A stretch of 64,000 nt of DNA from Symbiodinium sp. CCMP2592 (Eukaryota > Sar > Dinophyceae > Suessiales > Symbiodiniaceae). Shown piece by piece: positions 58,901 to 64,000 of the stretch; position 1 is the stretch's first letter, and each line of letters starts with the position of its first letter. The stretch covers positions 509,001 to 573,000 of the forward strand of contig CAJNDT010004668.1 in NCBI GenBank assembly GCA_905221615.1. The letters are read 5' to 3'. Made by a program: the position numbers and the translations under genes. The notes under the pieces are model-generated. The model did not search any database. It saw only the letters and a list, made by a program, of their open reading frames with translations, and was not told the DNA's origin.

Positions 58901-59550
58901 GATACCCCGGAAAAAGCACGAACACACCGGTGGGAGCGATGTTTTGAAGGGGATGGTCTGTCAACGGGGGGGGGGTGACCATATATGTATATCTATATAT
59001 ATATATATATATATATACATACTCGACCGCCTTGAAGCCATACCCTACATACTGGCCTCTCTGCCTCAGAGCACGGTTTTCTTGCAGATTGCAGGGCCCA
59101 TGCCTGGAGGGCAGCTTTTGTGATTGAATGGCTTCAGCTCAAAGGCCCTTAGCATTCGTGGCTTCAATTTGAGAGTTTCCGAAATTCAGGGGCACCTCAT
59201 TGTGGGGGTCCTTATAATAAGGATCCTACTATCTGGGGTACTGTATTAGGGTCCCCTATTTTCGGAAACCCCCATTTAAGTGCTGAGAAGTATAGGCCTC
59301 CCCTCCCCTCTCCCACCAACAAGCACTAAAGCCCATCATCCTCAGATTTTTGATCAGCCGTCAACCGCTAGGCATAACATCGTACTTTCAGAGCATAGTA
59401 TAATACTTTTATAGCCTGACATAGCATAACGCAGCATAAGATAAGCCTTACTGGTAGCTTTGTTGTCAGTCACCCTAGCCGAGGTCTCGCCCACTTGCAG
59501 AGCGAAAGCGCTTCGCTGTCTTCCTGGGCCGGATCGATTCTTCTCGCCAG
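37905..59550 (+). CDS. exostosin/GT47-type glycosyltransferase gene, at least 7 secure exons
   Basis: Exostosin-domain proteins are Golgi type II glycosyltransferases. Exons found by family motif: 41402-41442 (RPAIYVYEHD), 42462-42499 (VHIHEWLLASPYL), 43165-43229 (TKDPEVADFFFVPAYSICMF), 44588-44672 (LPYFRRNRGRDHIFTFGSGL), 44937-44991 (ANVFPSWRQEIPESI), 46406-46561 (EPCFNTWRDIAIPGY) and 59501-59550 (KRFAVFLGRIDSSR). Less certain N-terminal exons: 37905-37970 (start Met), about 38158-38244 with one hydrophobic helix VFGVVAVYFFFVKLG that would be the signal anchor, and 39474-39578. Phases match at the joins 39578/41402, 42499/43165 and 44672/44937, with GC donors. The final part of the domain was not located. 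A Copia element fills the largest intron. Specificity unknown. Confidence 0.8.
38158..38244 (+). CDS. possible membrane-anchor exon of exostosin-like gene
   Basis: Frame THCVFGVVAVYFFFVKLGAR, then LDLVLR: one transmembrane helix, as in type II Golgi enzymes. Confidence 0.4.
38763..38807. repeat. (AT)n microsatellite
   Basis: AT dinucleotides with one interruption. Confidence 0.95.
38937..39370. repeat. degenerate TTTAGGG array with a 62-bp higher-order unit
   Basis: Telomere-type TTTAGGG mixed with TCTAGGG, TTTGAGGGG and TTTAGACGGG variants. The variant order repeats with a 62-bp period (AGACGGG at 39031 and 39093), so the array grew by duplication of blocks. Confidence 0.9.
39474..39578 (+). 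CDS. likely exon of exostosin-like gene
   Basis: Frame KYLIESTKPHLTLARQYYSQ, then LDAFSSGIHPHLLD. The GC donor leaves AG, which joins in phase to the RPAIYVYEHD exon. Confidence 0.55.
39860..39963. mobile_element. MITE family C copy
   Basis: TGGGAGTTTCCGAAAACTAG left, CTCTCGGAAACTCCCG right. Confidence 0.7.
40670..40880. mobile_element. MITE family C remnant carrying a nested family D MITE
   Basis: Left part GCGAAATAGGGGACCCTAAT and right part TTCGGAATCTCCCA are C-type. Between them lies a complete D element (40737-40856). Confidence 0.6.
40737..40856. mobile_element. MITE family D copy, nested
   Basis: CTTGGAGGATCATGGGACTT left and complement right (last bases TTTAAG). TA on both sides. 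Same family as the element that splits the Copia polyprotein (53780-53911). Confidence 0.75.
41402..41442 (+). CDS. exostosin-like exon
   Basis: Frame RPAIYVYEHDIAS, matching the IYVYDLP strand that opens the exostosin domain. GT donor. Confidence 0.6.
41506..41592. mobile_element. degenerate MITE related to families A/B
   Basis: GCCTATGGTCTTTAGGGTTA left, GGGAACTACATTGCATATAG right. The ends are weakly inverted. Confidence 0.35.
42011..42108. mobile_element. MITE family F copy
   Basis: TAGGGGCCTTAACAATTAG left and complementary GAAGGCCCCTA right. Confidence 0.65.
42121..42209. mobile_element. MITE family B copy
   Basis: CCCAGAGACCCCAAAGTAG and complement with GGGGCTTCTGGG, TA on both sides. 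It starts 12 bp after an F copy. Confidence 0.75.
42342..42433. mobile_element. MITE family I copy
   Basis: TACCTTAATCCTGAAGAACC left and GGTTATTCAGTTTTAAGGT right. Confidence 0.7.
42462..42499 (+). CDS. exostosin-like exon
   Basis: Frame VHIHEWLLASPY. GC donor after TT, in phase with the next exon (Leu). Confidence 0.7.
42542..42640. mobile_element. MITE family A copy
   Basis: Perfect CCTATAGTCTCCATTGTAG end, complement with one change. TA on both sides. Confidence 0.8.
42645..42860. repeat. three 71-bp tandem units with inverted outer ends (family E)
   Basis: ACCATAATAAGGAAACC starts at 42660, 42731 and 42802 (period 71). The outer ends TTACCATA and TGGTAA are inverted. A single diverged copy lies at 63600-63680. 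Confidence 0.8.
43165..43229 (+). CDS. exostosin-like exon
   Basis: Frame TKDPEVADFFFVPAYSICMF, the family's DP-x-x-AD-FFVP signature. GC donor. Confidence 0.88.
43403..43492. mobile_element. MITE family B copy
   Basis: CCCAGAGGCCCCAAAGCAG and GGGGTCTCTGGG, TA on both sides. Confidence 0.75.
43668..43875. mobile_element. MITE family H copy carrying a nested family G MITE
   Basis: TAGGAGCCTGATTCAGAAG left, ACTCAGGCTCCTA right. The inner CCTGGGCC and GGCCCAAGG blocks are inverted. The right arm is split by the G element. Confidence 0.7.
43755..43858. mobile_element. MITE family G copy, nested in family H
   Basis: TGGGTGGTTGTCGAAAT and ATATTGACAACCACCCA. The host family H continues on both sides. 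Confidence 0.75.
44588..44672 (+). CDS. exostosin-like exon
   Basis: Frame YKKMLDQLPYFRRNRGRDHI, then FTFGSGLS: the family's PYWNR-x-GRDH block. GC donor. Confidence 0.88.
44937..44991 (+). CDS. exostosin-like exon
   Basis: Frame ANVFPSWRQEIPESIQS, after acceptor ACTGTCAG. The right border is approximate. Confidence 0.85.
46052..46163. mobile_element. MITE family J copy
   Basis: CCTAGAGACTCCAATATCC and GGTATTGGAGTCCCTGGG. Confidence 0.7.
46406..46561 (+). CDS. exostosin-like exon
   Basis: Frame includes IPPEVNPRTKFDLKSC, EPCFNTWRDIAIPGYLHKHE. The TWRDIAIPG motif is the family's KDIVIPG. GC donor near 46562; left border approximate. Confidence 0.85.
46623..46725. mobile_element. MITE family C copy
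   Basis: TGGGAGTTTCCGAAATTCAG and TATTTTCGGAAACCCCCA. Confidence 0.75.
46896..46965. repeat. (TA)n-(C)n-GTTGACAGACC block
   Basis: (TA)n, GTGCTCA, a C-run and GTTGACAGACC. The same arrangement occurs inverted at 58943-59015. Confidence 0.8.
47030..48201. repeat. AT-rich degenerate repeat region with a 341-bp tandem duplication
   Basis: Very AT-rich, built from AGTAT/ATTAGT-like words. A block from about 47795 recurs at about 48136 (offset 341: TTTATGTACATTAGTATA at 47800 and 48141). The second copy is cut by the Copia insertion and resumes at 57605. A third diverged start lies near 58021. Intronic to the exostosin-like gene. No coding signal. Confidence 0.8.
48202..48965 (-). repeat. 3' LTR of Copia element (764 bp)
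   Basis: TG...CA ends on the coding strand (minus). It differs from the 5' LTR at three positions that I could find (48223, 48498, 48603). It carries a copy of the first 62 gag codons. Confidence 0.92.
48966..48977 (-). other. polypurine tract of Copia element
   Basis: GAGAAGGAGGAG on the minus strand directly before the TG of the 3' LTR, the expected plus-strand primer site. Confidence 0.75.
49308..53834 (-). CDS. Copia Pol polyprotein with embedded 2OG-Fe(II) oxygenase domain
   Basis: 1508 codons from an ATG inside the inserted MITE. Residues: aspartic protease ADTGA at 72-76; a 2-oxoglutarate/Fe(II) oxygenase core at about 270-425 with His335, Asp337 (PHKDTHN), GG at 359-360, His401 (KWHGTTPW) and Arg410; an acidic linker; integrase core Asp602, Asp670, Glu706 (D-x35-E); reverse transcriptase LDVEAAFLN at 1055-1063 and YVDD at 1160-1163; RNase H with SDAS at 1360-1363, ESELEA near 1400, DNSGA at 1435 and EADGLTK near 1485. 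No frameshift or stop inside. The true N-terminus is Gag: the first 18 residues are MITE-coded. The HHCC zinc finger usual before the integrase core is not evident. Confidence 0.92.
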   Translation of the reverse strand: MVLISPQNKQLLSPPTLQVRGAPPAKAPTVVLPPALRTSSSSSSSHDHSNQNPHAAQASSTGRCEEERCVLADTGANELIRPVGPQPPARSSQVRLTLADGNTTCAWRTRDGELAMPGDETSWIVPVGRLVQLGYRFVWDLDLGARLVRETEAGCETIHMFVDNGLPYIYWSDFAHLRKQLSAAFRNQKRSCCAVASNESELMNMFVTPDDLHECEAEAKECVSPDSKACIGEQVAAAFLKLESITYDHVLEAVMKAGLKPQSKSRSCAVGLEGSEGIKSWVFGAYGHGPHCGVTTRTNQFPNLVALINRFMQQEMPTASWSSFTISQDVTFTPHKDTHNEPDSLNVLVVLNHKGQCKGGSLWIEQEDGDQMRQIKPDLNLRGVVMPVLRRPVQFSPTKWHGTTPWKGTRVALSFFTTRNVLTLPADEQRRLKELHFPTCEAVAAAAEHIAFPLSLNPADDQFPEDLEAKTTDATVGEGQFRENVSDEFQDGGLFGDVFQGLADPDGPPASSDMWPLDDDLAEYEPSLADPEDIFHASQFDDQPGEASSREFALPAAAPEAPKEPVKAKPGHTLDDYRARGTKKPHRKVQPSDVAKGVLSLDIAGPYKGAHDHSKYILAGVFRLEDGATLQFVQPLQRRFWSDVLSGVRGILNELSAIAGGKAPVRIHSDRAKEFLARRVVEEIKKAGIHQTSTVGHDPAANGVAERNIGLLKQRVREFIIKGEAPSKYWPILFQEAARQQRDLTLGKSWQGQVPYPGDHVAVKINDPGPLDVRSEAGIFLGRADRFTNGAYVEVRRNGKSLVVVTRLPAITKEPERRWRTYESLSGDLLWISSDGQVRDADTIRDLGIDLGILTVEEVQSGQSPLDGYPLAAVATSSSQMKQPAPEHGDKAVNWQKYHLLSYEEEQLANQVEEKLLEASTAPAQAETVDLKGFYKGDRQQQWKASLVKEYGKMKDVLEEATRDQLHGRLGLPTGTRLPREIPSKVVATLKPSEDPTLANEDGFAEKSRICACGNFESGADNNGEPWTSSNIPPEIVRTFVSLAASTENWTLGGLDVEAAFLNADISSGDPVIITPPKVMRDLGLVGAETVWIARKNIYGLRRGPTEWEKERDTKINHATIQGSKGDNHSALTFIPINLAAGLWKLVDEKGVVVGACCCYVDDGLVVGDVEVIRRVTAFIQSLWSIKGQGILEKPGVGLSGNLVVSETLTLKLVRCMRFLGAEIAVASDGLQIGQAKYVAQELRARGWLTLKGSESLPVPSEGLAASEIRDNAFEANMKLAQKEAGTLMWIALRSRPDIAACLGVASTLITSRPSESLRLCKGIWRYLRSTWDKVIQYNYGGPKGPDDAMNDPSVFRIVSDASLAPGGARSRSGVALFLGSHLLYWRSQRQALVAWSATESELEAMAIAFQDGLKLHAVIAELSGRAPRILAFGDNSGAIQLVTKERFHEQTMRTRHFAIRCAYIRDLVWLHDIEVLHRGTNELEADGLTKVLGKAKLAVARVQLRIM
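52590..53030 (-). CDS. 2-oxoglutarate/Fe(II) oxygenase domain within Copia Pol (TET/JBP-like)
   Basis: Part of the Pol frame (about residues 270-415). Order of signature residues: H-x-D (335, 337) followed by Asn340, a GGSLWIE strand, then His401 and, nine residues on, Arg410 in GTRVALSFF. This is the full ligand set of a 2OG-Fe(II) dioxygenase. The HKDxxN and GG-LW pattern resembles the TET/JBP group acting on nucleic-acid bases (family knowledge). The actual substrate and activity are unknown. Confidence 0.7.
53780..53911. mobile_element. MITE family D copy inserted at the Gag/Pol junction of Copia
   Basis: 132 bp with 25-bp perfect inverted ends starting CTTGGAGGGTCGGGGGACTT, flanked by a CA duplication. 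It ends the Gag frame with a stop codon and supplies an ATG that opens into Pol. Removing 134 bp (element plus one CA) restores one continuous frame. Confidence 0.88.
53879..57028 (-). CDS. Copia Gag region with two CCCH zinc fingers, truncated by MITE
   Basis: 1049 codons, the last ten MITE-coded; native sequence ends at Val1039. The start Met lies inside the 5' LTR. Residues 1-110 are polar and Pro-rich; about 110-350 heptad-rich and likely coiled coil; about 440-680 helical, a plausible capsid-like region; then a Lys/Gly-rich basic stretch (701-730). Two C-x8-C-x5-C-x3-H fingers follow: C731, C740, C746, H750 and C783, C792, C798, H802. These replace the usual retroviral CCHC knuckle. The region 840-890 is acidic, followed by a conserved-looking globular part (890-990) that I do not recognise, leading to the protease in Pol. 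Confidence 0.88.
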   Translation of the reverse strand: MSAVSVIMQSDVDEDATNPYHTPRRGQRALTNMPDHYSPVTDTMSPDQNARALTSIAGAHNQQVMSPSGSAQPSVPPFPTAAGPSAQFGGIQFMQATRLEIPTSILQQFAQAASLDASMLHDLRAAVIELNDRMQYRSNVLGDACVTLHSGYNAIVDNLDRLQQGMEAHSRTLAFLMNENLSLKQEIESTGEQLSTDMRQQFAIVREQLSAVQIKAETAMMGPQQWQAQVEAHIVTIQNNLEAGLRKASSENETLRSRVGVLEQANQEREREWQTFRQEHRASADQKGCDSTEVRTQVDELCATMTDHGQRLDVISRDVADLHASVAEVESSVSHLESHSATIREEIRGLHQICEHFAVYTDEEPVVGDPGMEDYEAGWWGQHNDVDAMPQGPPPGFGDQPASTPAPTGDHTDPTQNVPQAAQTAFMPEFRPSGPSDHGGNTSIHHGRWKLLQDVPALRLGAGEPWEQGMKLRTWFKQVETIAGTIAESFGVYVKQQFRLADDRHKQRLAGLHQLDPPPRVPQEDSESENRLVLLLIRCVPAELKQNVLEKGDESEPMRAIALLEGVLETLQPGGAAEMQSLQAFVRNLRPVGTAKEGLSVLRRWRLARSRAIALALPQVAPFEELGALGTLAQTLEKRHDRLRTMLSLLRTRPEIIRPTPEGVDMMISLLDQQFQLLHADEQVKTSRGRGQEDDLDPTAKKGKGKDGKGKGKGSKGTGKDSGSKDVKQECIAWKTTGKCRFGDRCRFTHGNPPAPGGAPPPKASPTPKPKAAPAVAPSQQPCLAWKKNGKCRFGDKCKYSHDGEAKQATAKPQGATTTTASPSEPLVGAVAKASACITRSRAMKVISGLEEPGPVDLSSEGEESPEPSEPAPSEEESEGVESIPEAGGPLWVLDLSLRDYIHWTRPSQIQVCADRDFREEENPNSIVWAVWDTIIHDELDVDETGTIPIAEGVCMIKCDTTVVLCEDGVGRPCFVVWIQEESSGRERQLALAQIQHRPRVRRWPEIPDPHVPELAYRRPPEPSKAAPARAPDAASAYVLGGSGDLVSR
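56826..56840 (-). other. primer-binding site of Copia, methionine-tRNA anticodon-arm type
   Basis: Directly after the 5' LTR the minus strand reads GGTTATGAGCCCAAG, the complement of a CTTGGGCTCATAACC anticodon arm with CAT anticodon. Drosophila copia likewise primes from an internal fragment of initiator-Met tRNA. It forms a 10-bp inverted repeat with the LTR end. Confidence 0.65.
56841..57604 (-). repeat. 5' LTR of Copia element (764 bp)
   Basis: Same length and ends as the 3' LTR. It contains the gag start codon (57028), so about 188 bp of the LTR is coding. The region 57029-57604 should hold promoter and leader. Confidence 0.92.
57605..58340. repeat. continuation of AT-rich repeat interrupted by Copia
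   Basis: From 57610 the sequence repeats 47870-48130 closely, with a few changes, which shows that the target was a tandem duplication. It then continues as diverged AT-rich repeats. Confidence 0.85.
58366..58830. repeat. long inverted repeat made of 9-bp TTTTGGAAA units
   Basis: About 16 CCAAAATTT units (58439-58588), a 47-bp spacer, then about 10 TTTTGGAAA units (58636-58725) and 3 more (58747-58772). Outer arms GCATGGTCTGTCATCGG and CCGATCACAGACCATGC are also inverted. Both strands are open in several frames because of the unit length of 9. Confidence 0.9.
58994..59015. repeat. (TA)n microsatellite
   Basis: TA dinucleotides that follow a GGTCTGTCAACG-(G)n block. Confidence 0.9.
59170..59274. 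mobile_element. MITE family C copy
   Basis: TGAGAGTTTCCGAAATTCAG and TATTTTCGGAAACCCCCA. Confidence 0.7.
59501..59550 (+). CDS. exostosin-like exon downstream of the Copia insertion
   Basis: Frame ERKRFAVFLGRIDSSRQ after CCCACTTGCAG. It matches the R-x-x-L-x-x-F-x-G strand that follows KDIVIPG in exostosins. GC or GG border at 59551. Confidence 0.65.
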
Positions 59551-60096
59551 GGCCTTGGTATAGGGTTTAAACGGTTAAAGCTCAGGCATTGCTTGCTTCT
59601 GGATTTGGGGGTTTAAGATTCAGGGTTTTAGGATTTGTAGGGTTATGGGTGCAGGTTTCAGAGCCTAGTTTAGTGGGTAAGGGTGTAGGTTTAGCTTTAA
59701 GGGGAGTTAATATTCTGCGCATAGTTGTAAAACTTTTACGGCATAAGTACTACATTACTACAGACCGTACTGGTTATCATACCGAAGCTCTTTCATGGTA
59801 CTACATGTCTCTGCTCTCATGTACTATGGTGTGCTTTCATGTGAGGCTCCACAACAGTTTACGCAGTCTTCCTTGCATTCATGGGTTAATTGGTTTTATT
59901 GCTATAGGAGGGTGGCTGGAAGCAAGATAGAGCTGATGCGTTACCACCTAAACCCTAAACCCTAAACCCTGAACCCCAAACCCTAAACCCTAAACCCTAG
60001 TGAAATCTACTTGTACAATGCCTGCAATGTCCCCAGGGCTCAAACTAACCCCCCCCCTCCCGCCGCCACCGCACTAAACCAACCCTGTCGCCTATA

Positions 60097-60186
60097 TGGC
60101 CGTTTCCGAAAATTAGGGATACCTTGTTTTGGGGTCCTTATATATAAGGGTTCTAAATTAGGGTCCCCTATTTTCGGAAACTCCCC
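60097..60186. mobile_element. MITE family C copy, short
   Basis: TGGCCGTTTCCGAAAATTAG and TATTTTCGGAAACTCCCC, 90 bp. Confidence 0.7.
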
Positions 60187-60344
60187 TATCGACCCTAAAC
60201 TTCAAACCCTGCATGGGCAAAGGCGCCCGTGGCTGAAGTCATGCCGAGATCGATCGTCTGAGTAGGGTTTCGGCCATGAAGCCACCCATGTAGTATCCCT
60301 TACAGTACCCCTCGTAGTGCCACTTAAAGTCTTTGAAGTACTAT

Positions 60345-60440
60345 AGGGGCCTGAATAATTACCAATACCATTTTGGGGGTTCCTTATTATCACTATCGTA
60401 TAATGGGCCCCAAAACCCTATTCTAATTATTAAAGGCCCT
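60345..60440. mobile_element. MITE family F copy
   Basis: AGGGGCCTGAATAATTACC left and CTAATTATTAAAGGCCCT right. Confidence 0.7.
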
Positions 60441-60658
60441 GATATTATATAGTACCCTTATAGATCCCTTATAGTAGCTCTTATAGACCCGTTTAAAGGA
60501 ACACTAATTATTCTAACTATTAAAGCCCTATTAAATCCCCTTACAGTGACCCTGAGCTGCCCAGGTGGTCCCCACCCGAGCCAAGGGGGTCCGGACGTGC
60601 GAGCCGCATCTCGGATAAGCGGTCACTGAGGGGTTTGAGTCTTAGGGCGGTTAACTTA

Positions 60659-60722
60659 CCCATAGGCCCCAAAGTAGTTCCTTTTTGGGATCACCTTATA
60701 GGATTCATTATATGAGCCCCTT
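60659..60722. mobile_element. MITE family B, right end missing
   Basis: CCCATAGGCCCCAAAGTAG left end with the normal interior up to ATATGAGCCCC; the right terminal repeat is absent. Confidence 0.6.
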
Positions 60723-62655
60723 AGCGTAGTTAACTTTTTAGTTGCAAGGGTTTTGAGGTTTTTGTTTGCAGGTGTATGCGCAGGGAGCTTTATAAGGCAT
60801 GCGGGCCTTTCTTCCGGGTTTCGGGCTCGAATAATTGGAGCCATCACCTATACGGAGTTCCATGAAAGTCTTGGAAGGGTAGAACTGGATTGGGAGGTCG
60901 TAGTGGTTTCCAAAAATCACGCTATCGTTGAACTTAGCACGAGTTTCCTGCAAGTGTCGGTTGAATGGACATGCTCAGCGACCCGAAATCTCACACAATT
61001 GTTATGTCACCATGACCCAAAATAACACATTCCGACTACTGTGATTACTATTATGGAGGATACTTCCCCAAATCATAGTAGTAAAAGTTCTCATATAGAA
61101 ACGCTACATTCTATTATATAGATACTTAGGATCCGTTGGGTTACATGCCTCCTTGTCCCTTTGCGTAAGCCCTCAAAGCCATCGAGTCGACTCAGAAGAG
61201 GCTATACGGAGACTCAAGGAGGAGGGGAAAATCTACGTTGCCTCCTGACGGCAAATCATGAAGAGGGTTAGGGTTTTTAAGGGTTTGGGGTTTAGGGTTT
61301 TAGAGTTTAGAGTTTCCGGATGTAGACTCCGAGCATGAGATGCTGCACGGTGTCGGTGGGGTTCGTCCATTCTGTCGCACGGCCTGGCTTACACCATCTT
61401 ACAATTTTGCGTAGTCATGGAACGAAGATGAACAAAGCCCAATCTGCTTCAAGTAATGTGTTTGATCCTGCCCGACCCCAACTGAGCAAACAGCAGTCTG
61501 CAAGGTCATCATTGCCATGACTGAGCTACTGGTTTCACACGAGGTGCTGAGTAGATTCATTGGTGCATCTGTCTTGAGTTGATTCAGTCAATGCCAGCTC
61601 ATCAGCTAATCCCCCCACATCGCTCTGTCTCTGCCAGAAATCGTTGTATTCCAAAACTGTAGGCTACAAGGCCCCGACCCCAAGGCCCAGACTCTAAAAC
61701 CCTCAACACCCTGACGCATAAACGCCCCGTTAACCTGATCTCAGTCCTTTCAGTTTTAGAATCCCAGGCGCCTCGAGCCGACATGAAATTCCTTAATCCT
61801 GAACCCATGCACCTATAATTTCATAATACATAAACAGACTAATAGGTTGTATAAGCCTATGTTTGTGTATGTATACGTGTCTGTATGTATGTATACCCAG
61901 CATAATTGCAACATGCACTTAGCCGGTGCACTTCCAAGGCACAGAACTTGAGCTTCCCAGAGATGCATGCTGCCATGGGCACGGCGAAGTTCTGCTTCGT
62001 TCCCAAAGGCCTTTGTTCCGGGTTGGGACTTTGGGGGTGATGCCGCCCGTTGGTAAAATGCGATATACCAAGCAGTAAAGACTGCCAGTATTGGGCCCGA
62101 GACTCCAGGGCGATGGAACTCACACGACCGTGTCGGAACAGGTAAATCCGCATGGTCGCTGCGTTTCTTCGAGGCGTTGTCGCATGGCCCGCATGGCTGA
62201 AGAGAAGAGCGGAGGAATTGATAGGCTCCTTTTGGCAAAACCCAAGGGCTTGTGCTTCGCTTGCAGTCTTTGCGTCTTTCCAGGCAAGTGAGACTGAAGC
62301 ACGTGCGCGATGATAAGTCGAACTCGTCTGTGCGGCCCCAATACCTTCTTCCTAAACCCTGAACCCTAAACCCTAAGAGGCCTGGCAAGTCCGAGTTGCC
62401 AGAGCGTAAACCCTAAACTTTAAACCCTAAGCCGTGTAAGCCTGGACGAGGGGCAGACATAAGAAGGAGCTCAAAAAACCCTAAGCCTGAGCCGCCTGAG
62501 GTTTGCAAACTGCATTCCCGTGGTGCTTTCGGATTTCTGGGAGTTGCCTTTCGAGGCTGGCTTGGTGCATCACTCCCAACGGGTGCCAGTATCACTATTA
62601 GGGTTTAGGGTTTAGGGTTTATAACTCTAAACCCTAAACCCTAAACCATTATGGT

Positions 62656-62751
62656 ATACCTTAACCCTGAAGAACCCACCTTTTTAAGGACTTATATGTG
62701 GAAATCATAATAGGGAACCCGAAAAAGATAGGTTATTCAAGGTTAAGGTAT
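62656..62751. mobile_element. MITE family I copy
   Basis: TACCTTAACCCTGAAGAACC left and GGTTATTCAAGGTTAAGGTA right. Confidence 0.75.
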
Positions 62752-63599
62752 ACTTTGGTCCTCAAAATAGCCTATAAGTATAAGCCATAATGATACTTGG
62801 ACCCTTTAGGAATACATGCTCTTGGCCTGTTACATTGCTACCGTAGGGCCGTAAATAATATAATTACCTAGCCTATTTTGGGGGTTCCTTCTTACAGTTG
62901 TAATAGAATGGCTACAAATGTTTCGGCCCAGATGGTTTTACACAAGTTGTTTCATACAGCCATGAACATGAGCATGTCCATGTAAACAGACAGTCCCCTT
63001 GCCCACTAGAGTCGAAACCCTTACAGGGCTTGAGGTCTTCAGGCCTGAAAACACCTCAAAAGACCGAACCCCGAAAAAGGCCTCTTAAAGCCCGAAGGAA
63101 GAAAAGCTAGACCTGAGCTCTTCGCAGCAAAACGCTGAAAGCCGAAAGGGGTCAGGGCTTGTGGAAAGAGCTCCGAGTTCAAAAATGGGCTTGGGGCAAA
63201 AGAGCTTAGGGTGTAGGGCTCAGGGTTTGTGGATTAGGGTTTAGGATTTAGGGGTTTCGGGATTAAGCATGGCCCAGACCATGACTCAACAAAAAGCTAA
63301 GCCCAAACCCTGCCACGCTTCGAAGATCCCGCTGCGCATCTAATCGAAATGTCAGGCTTTCATGGATTTGCCGTCCTTTGTGATCCTTGGATTTGTTTTT
63401 TCCGGCACAGCGTTTCCGTATGAAGCGCTTTGACATATTCGCTGGTTGGACGTCCACCTTCCCTGTTGGGGCCGTTTACATGCAATGCAACTGTCGGACT
63501 CCCCGCTCGCATATACGAACCAGTGTCAAAGAGCTTGTGATACCCTCAAGGACCGAAACCCTTAAGCAACCTGGGTTCTTGTTGAAGGGTTTACTTTAA

Positions 63600-63680
63600 G
63601 TTGCCATAGTAAGGAAACCATATGGTTTACTGTTTACACCTTAGAACTTTAGATCCCTATTATGATAACTTACATTAATT
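63600..63680. mobile_element. MITE family E single copy
   Basis: AAGTTGCCATAGTAAGGAAAC left and ATTATGATAACTTA right, related to the 71-bp units at 42645-42860. Confidence 0.55.
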
Positions 63681-63856
63681 TCCCTGTCAAGACTGTCAAG
63701 AACCCAGTCAACAAACCATGTGCACCTCGAGCCCTTGCACGTCCAAGAGCGTGCGAAGCACCACCCTAAACCCTAAACCCTAAACCCTCAAGCTGTTGAG
63801 CCTTCGAGCGCAGCATCGCATGTACCAAGCAGCTCTGGCTCCGACGCCGTAAACTA

Positions 63857-63956
63857 CCTATAGTCTCCATTGTAGTTCCTTTTTGGGGTTACCTTATAGG
63901 ATCCTGATTATATATTTGGTTAAACCAAACAAAGGAACGACAATGGAGACTATAGG
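63857..63956. mobile_element. MITE family A copy
   Basis: CCTATAGTCTCCATTGTAG end, complement with one change, TA on both sides. Confidence 0.8.
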
Positions 63957-64000
63957 TAGAACCACGGATCTGGGAGCCTTCGACTTCGAGCTTCGGTAAA

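Larger units (their letters stand above)
59551..64000. other. non-coding stretch, MITEs and telomere-like motifs
   Basis: The remaining exostosin exons should be here. A fragment near 61190-61250 (EEAIRRLKEEGKIYVAS) and one near 63410-63480 look coding but cannot be assigned. CCCTAAA arrays at 59945-60000 and 62590-62648. Confidence 0.45.

Noticed and set aside
61190-61260. EEAIRRLKEEGKIYVAS as next exostosin exon
   Set aside because: The position fits but the sequence lacks a diagnostic motif and no phase check is possible.

Overview
The window looks like nuclear DNA of a dinoflagellate, most likely of the Symbiodinium/Suessiales type. The evidence is: (i) telomere-type TTTAGGG/CCCTAAA motifs scattered throughout and one long degenerate array; (ii) genes split into very short exons whose introns often begin with GC or GA instead of GT and end in AG followed by G; (iii) many ~100 bp terminal-inverted-repeat elements (MITEs), several nested in each other; (iv) long trinucleotide and dinucleotide arrays; (v) all host genes on the same (+) strand; (vi) a possible relict of the dinoflagellate spliced leader before an intronless gene. 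Species assignment is not possible from the sequence alone.

Layout. 1-4.7 kb: no gene seen, MITEs and telomere-like motifs. 4.77-6.31 kb: four-exon NIPA-type (DUF803) magnesium transporter-like gene. 6.3-20.5 kb: mostly non-coding, with MITEs, microsatellites and a few unassigned coding-looking fragments. 20.56-35.18 kb: a 14-exon aldo/keto reductase gene, recovered by following the family motifs exon by exon with matching splice phases. Two further + strand genes lie inside its introns: a class I SAM-dependent methyltransferase (23.4-24.05 kb) and an intronless TauD/TfdA-like Fe(II)/2-oxoglutarate dioxygenase (30.03-31.04 kb). 35.2-37.9 kb: microsatellites (TAG, CT, GA). 37.9-59.55 kb: a multi-exon exostosin/GT47-type glycosyltransferase gene, with an N-terminal part that is less certain and a C-terminus not located. 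Its largest intron (46.56-59.50 kb) holds an AT-rich tandem repeat into which an 9.4-kb Copia LTR retrotransposon has inserted on the - strand (48,202-57,604; 764-bp LTRs; TSD AATAT). 59.6-64 kb: MITEs and telomere-like motifs.

The Copia element is the most unusual object. It has two CCCH zinc fingers in Gag, a gag start codon inside the LTR, a primer-binding site that matches the anticodon arm of a methionine tRNA, and, between protease and integrase, a complete HxD...H...R 2-oxoglutarate/Fe(II) oxygenase core resembling the TET/JBP group. A 132-bp MITE has split the polyprotein at the Gag/Pol boundary. Taking out the MITE and its 2-bp target duplication puts both halves back in one frame.

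Exon borders are inferred from motif continuity, AG|G acceptors and phase, without transcript data. Functions are by recognition of family motifs only.
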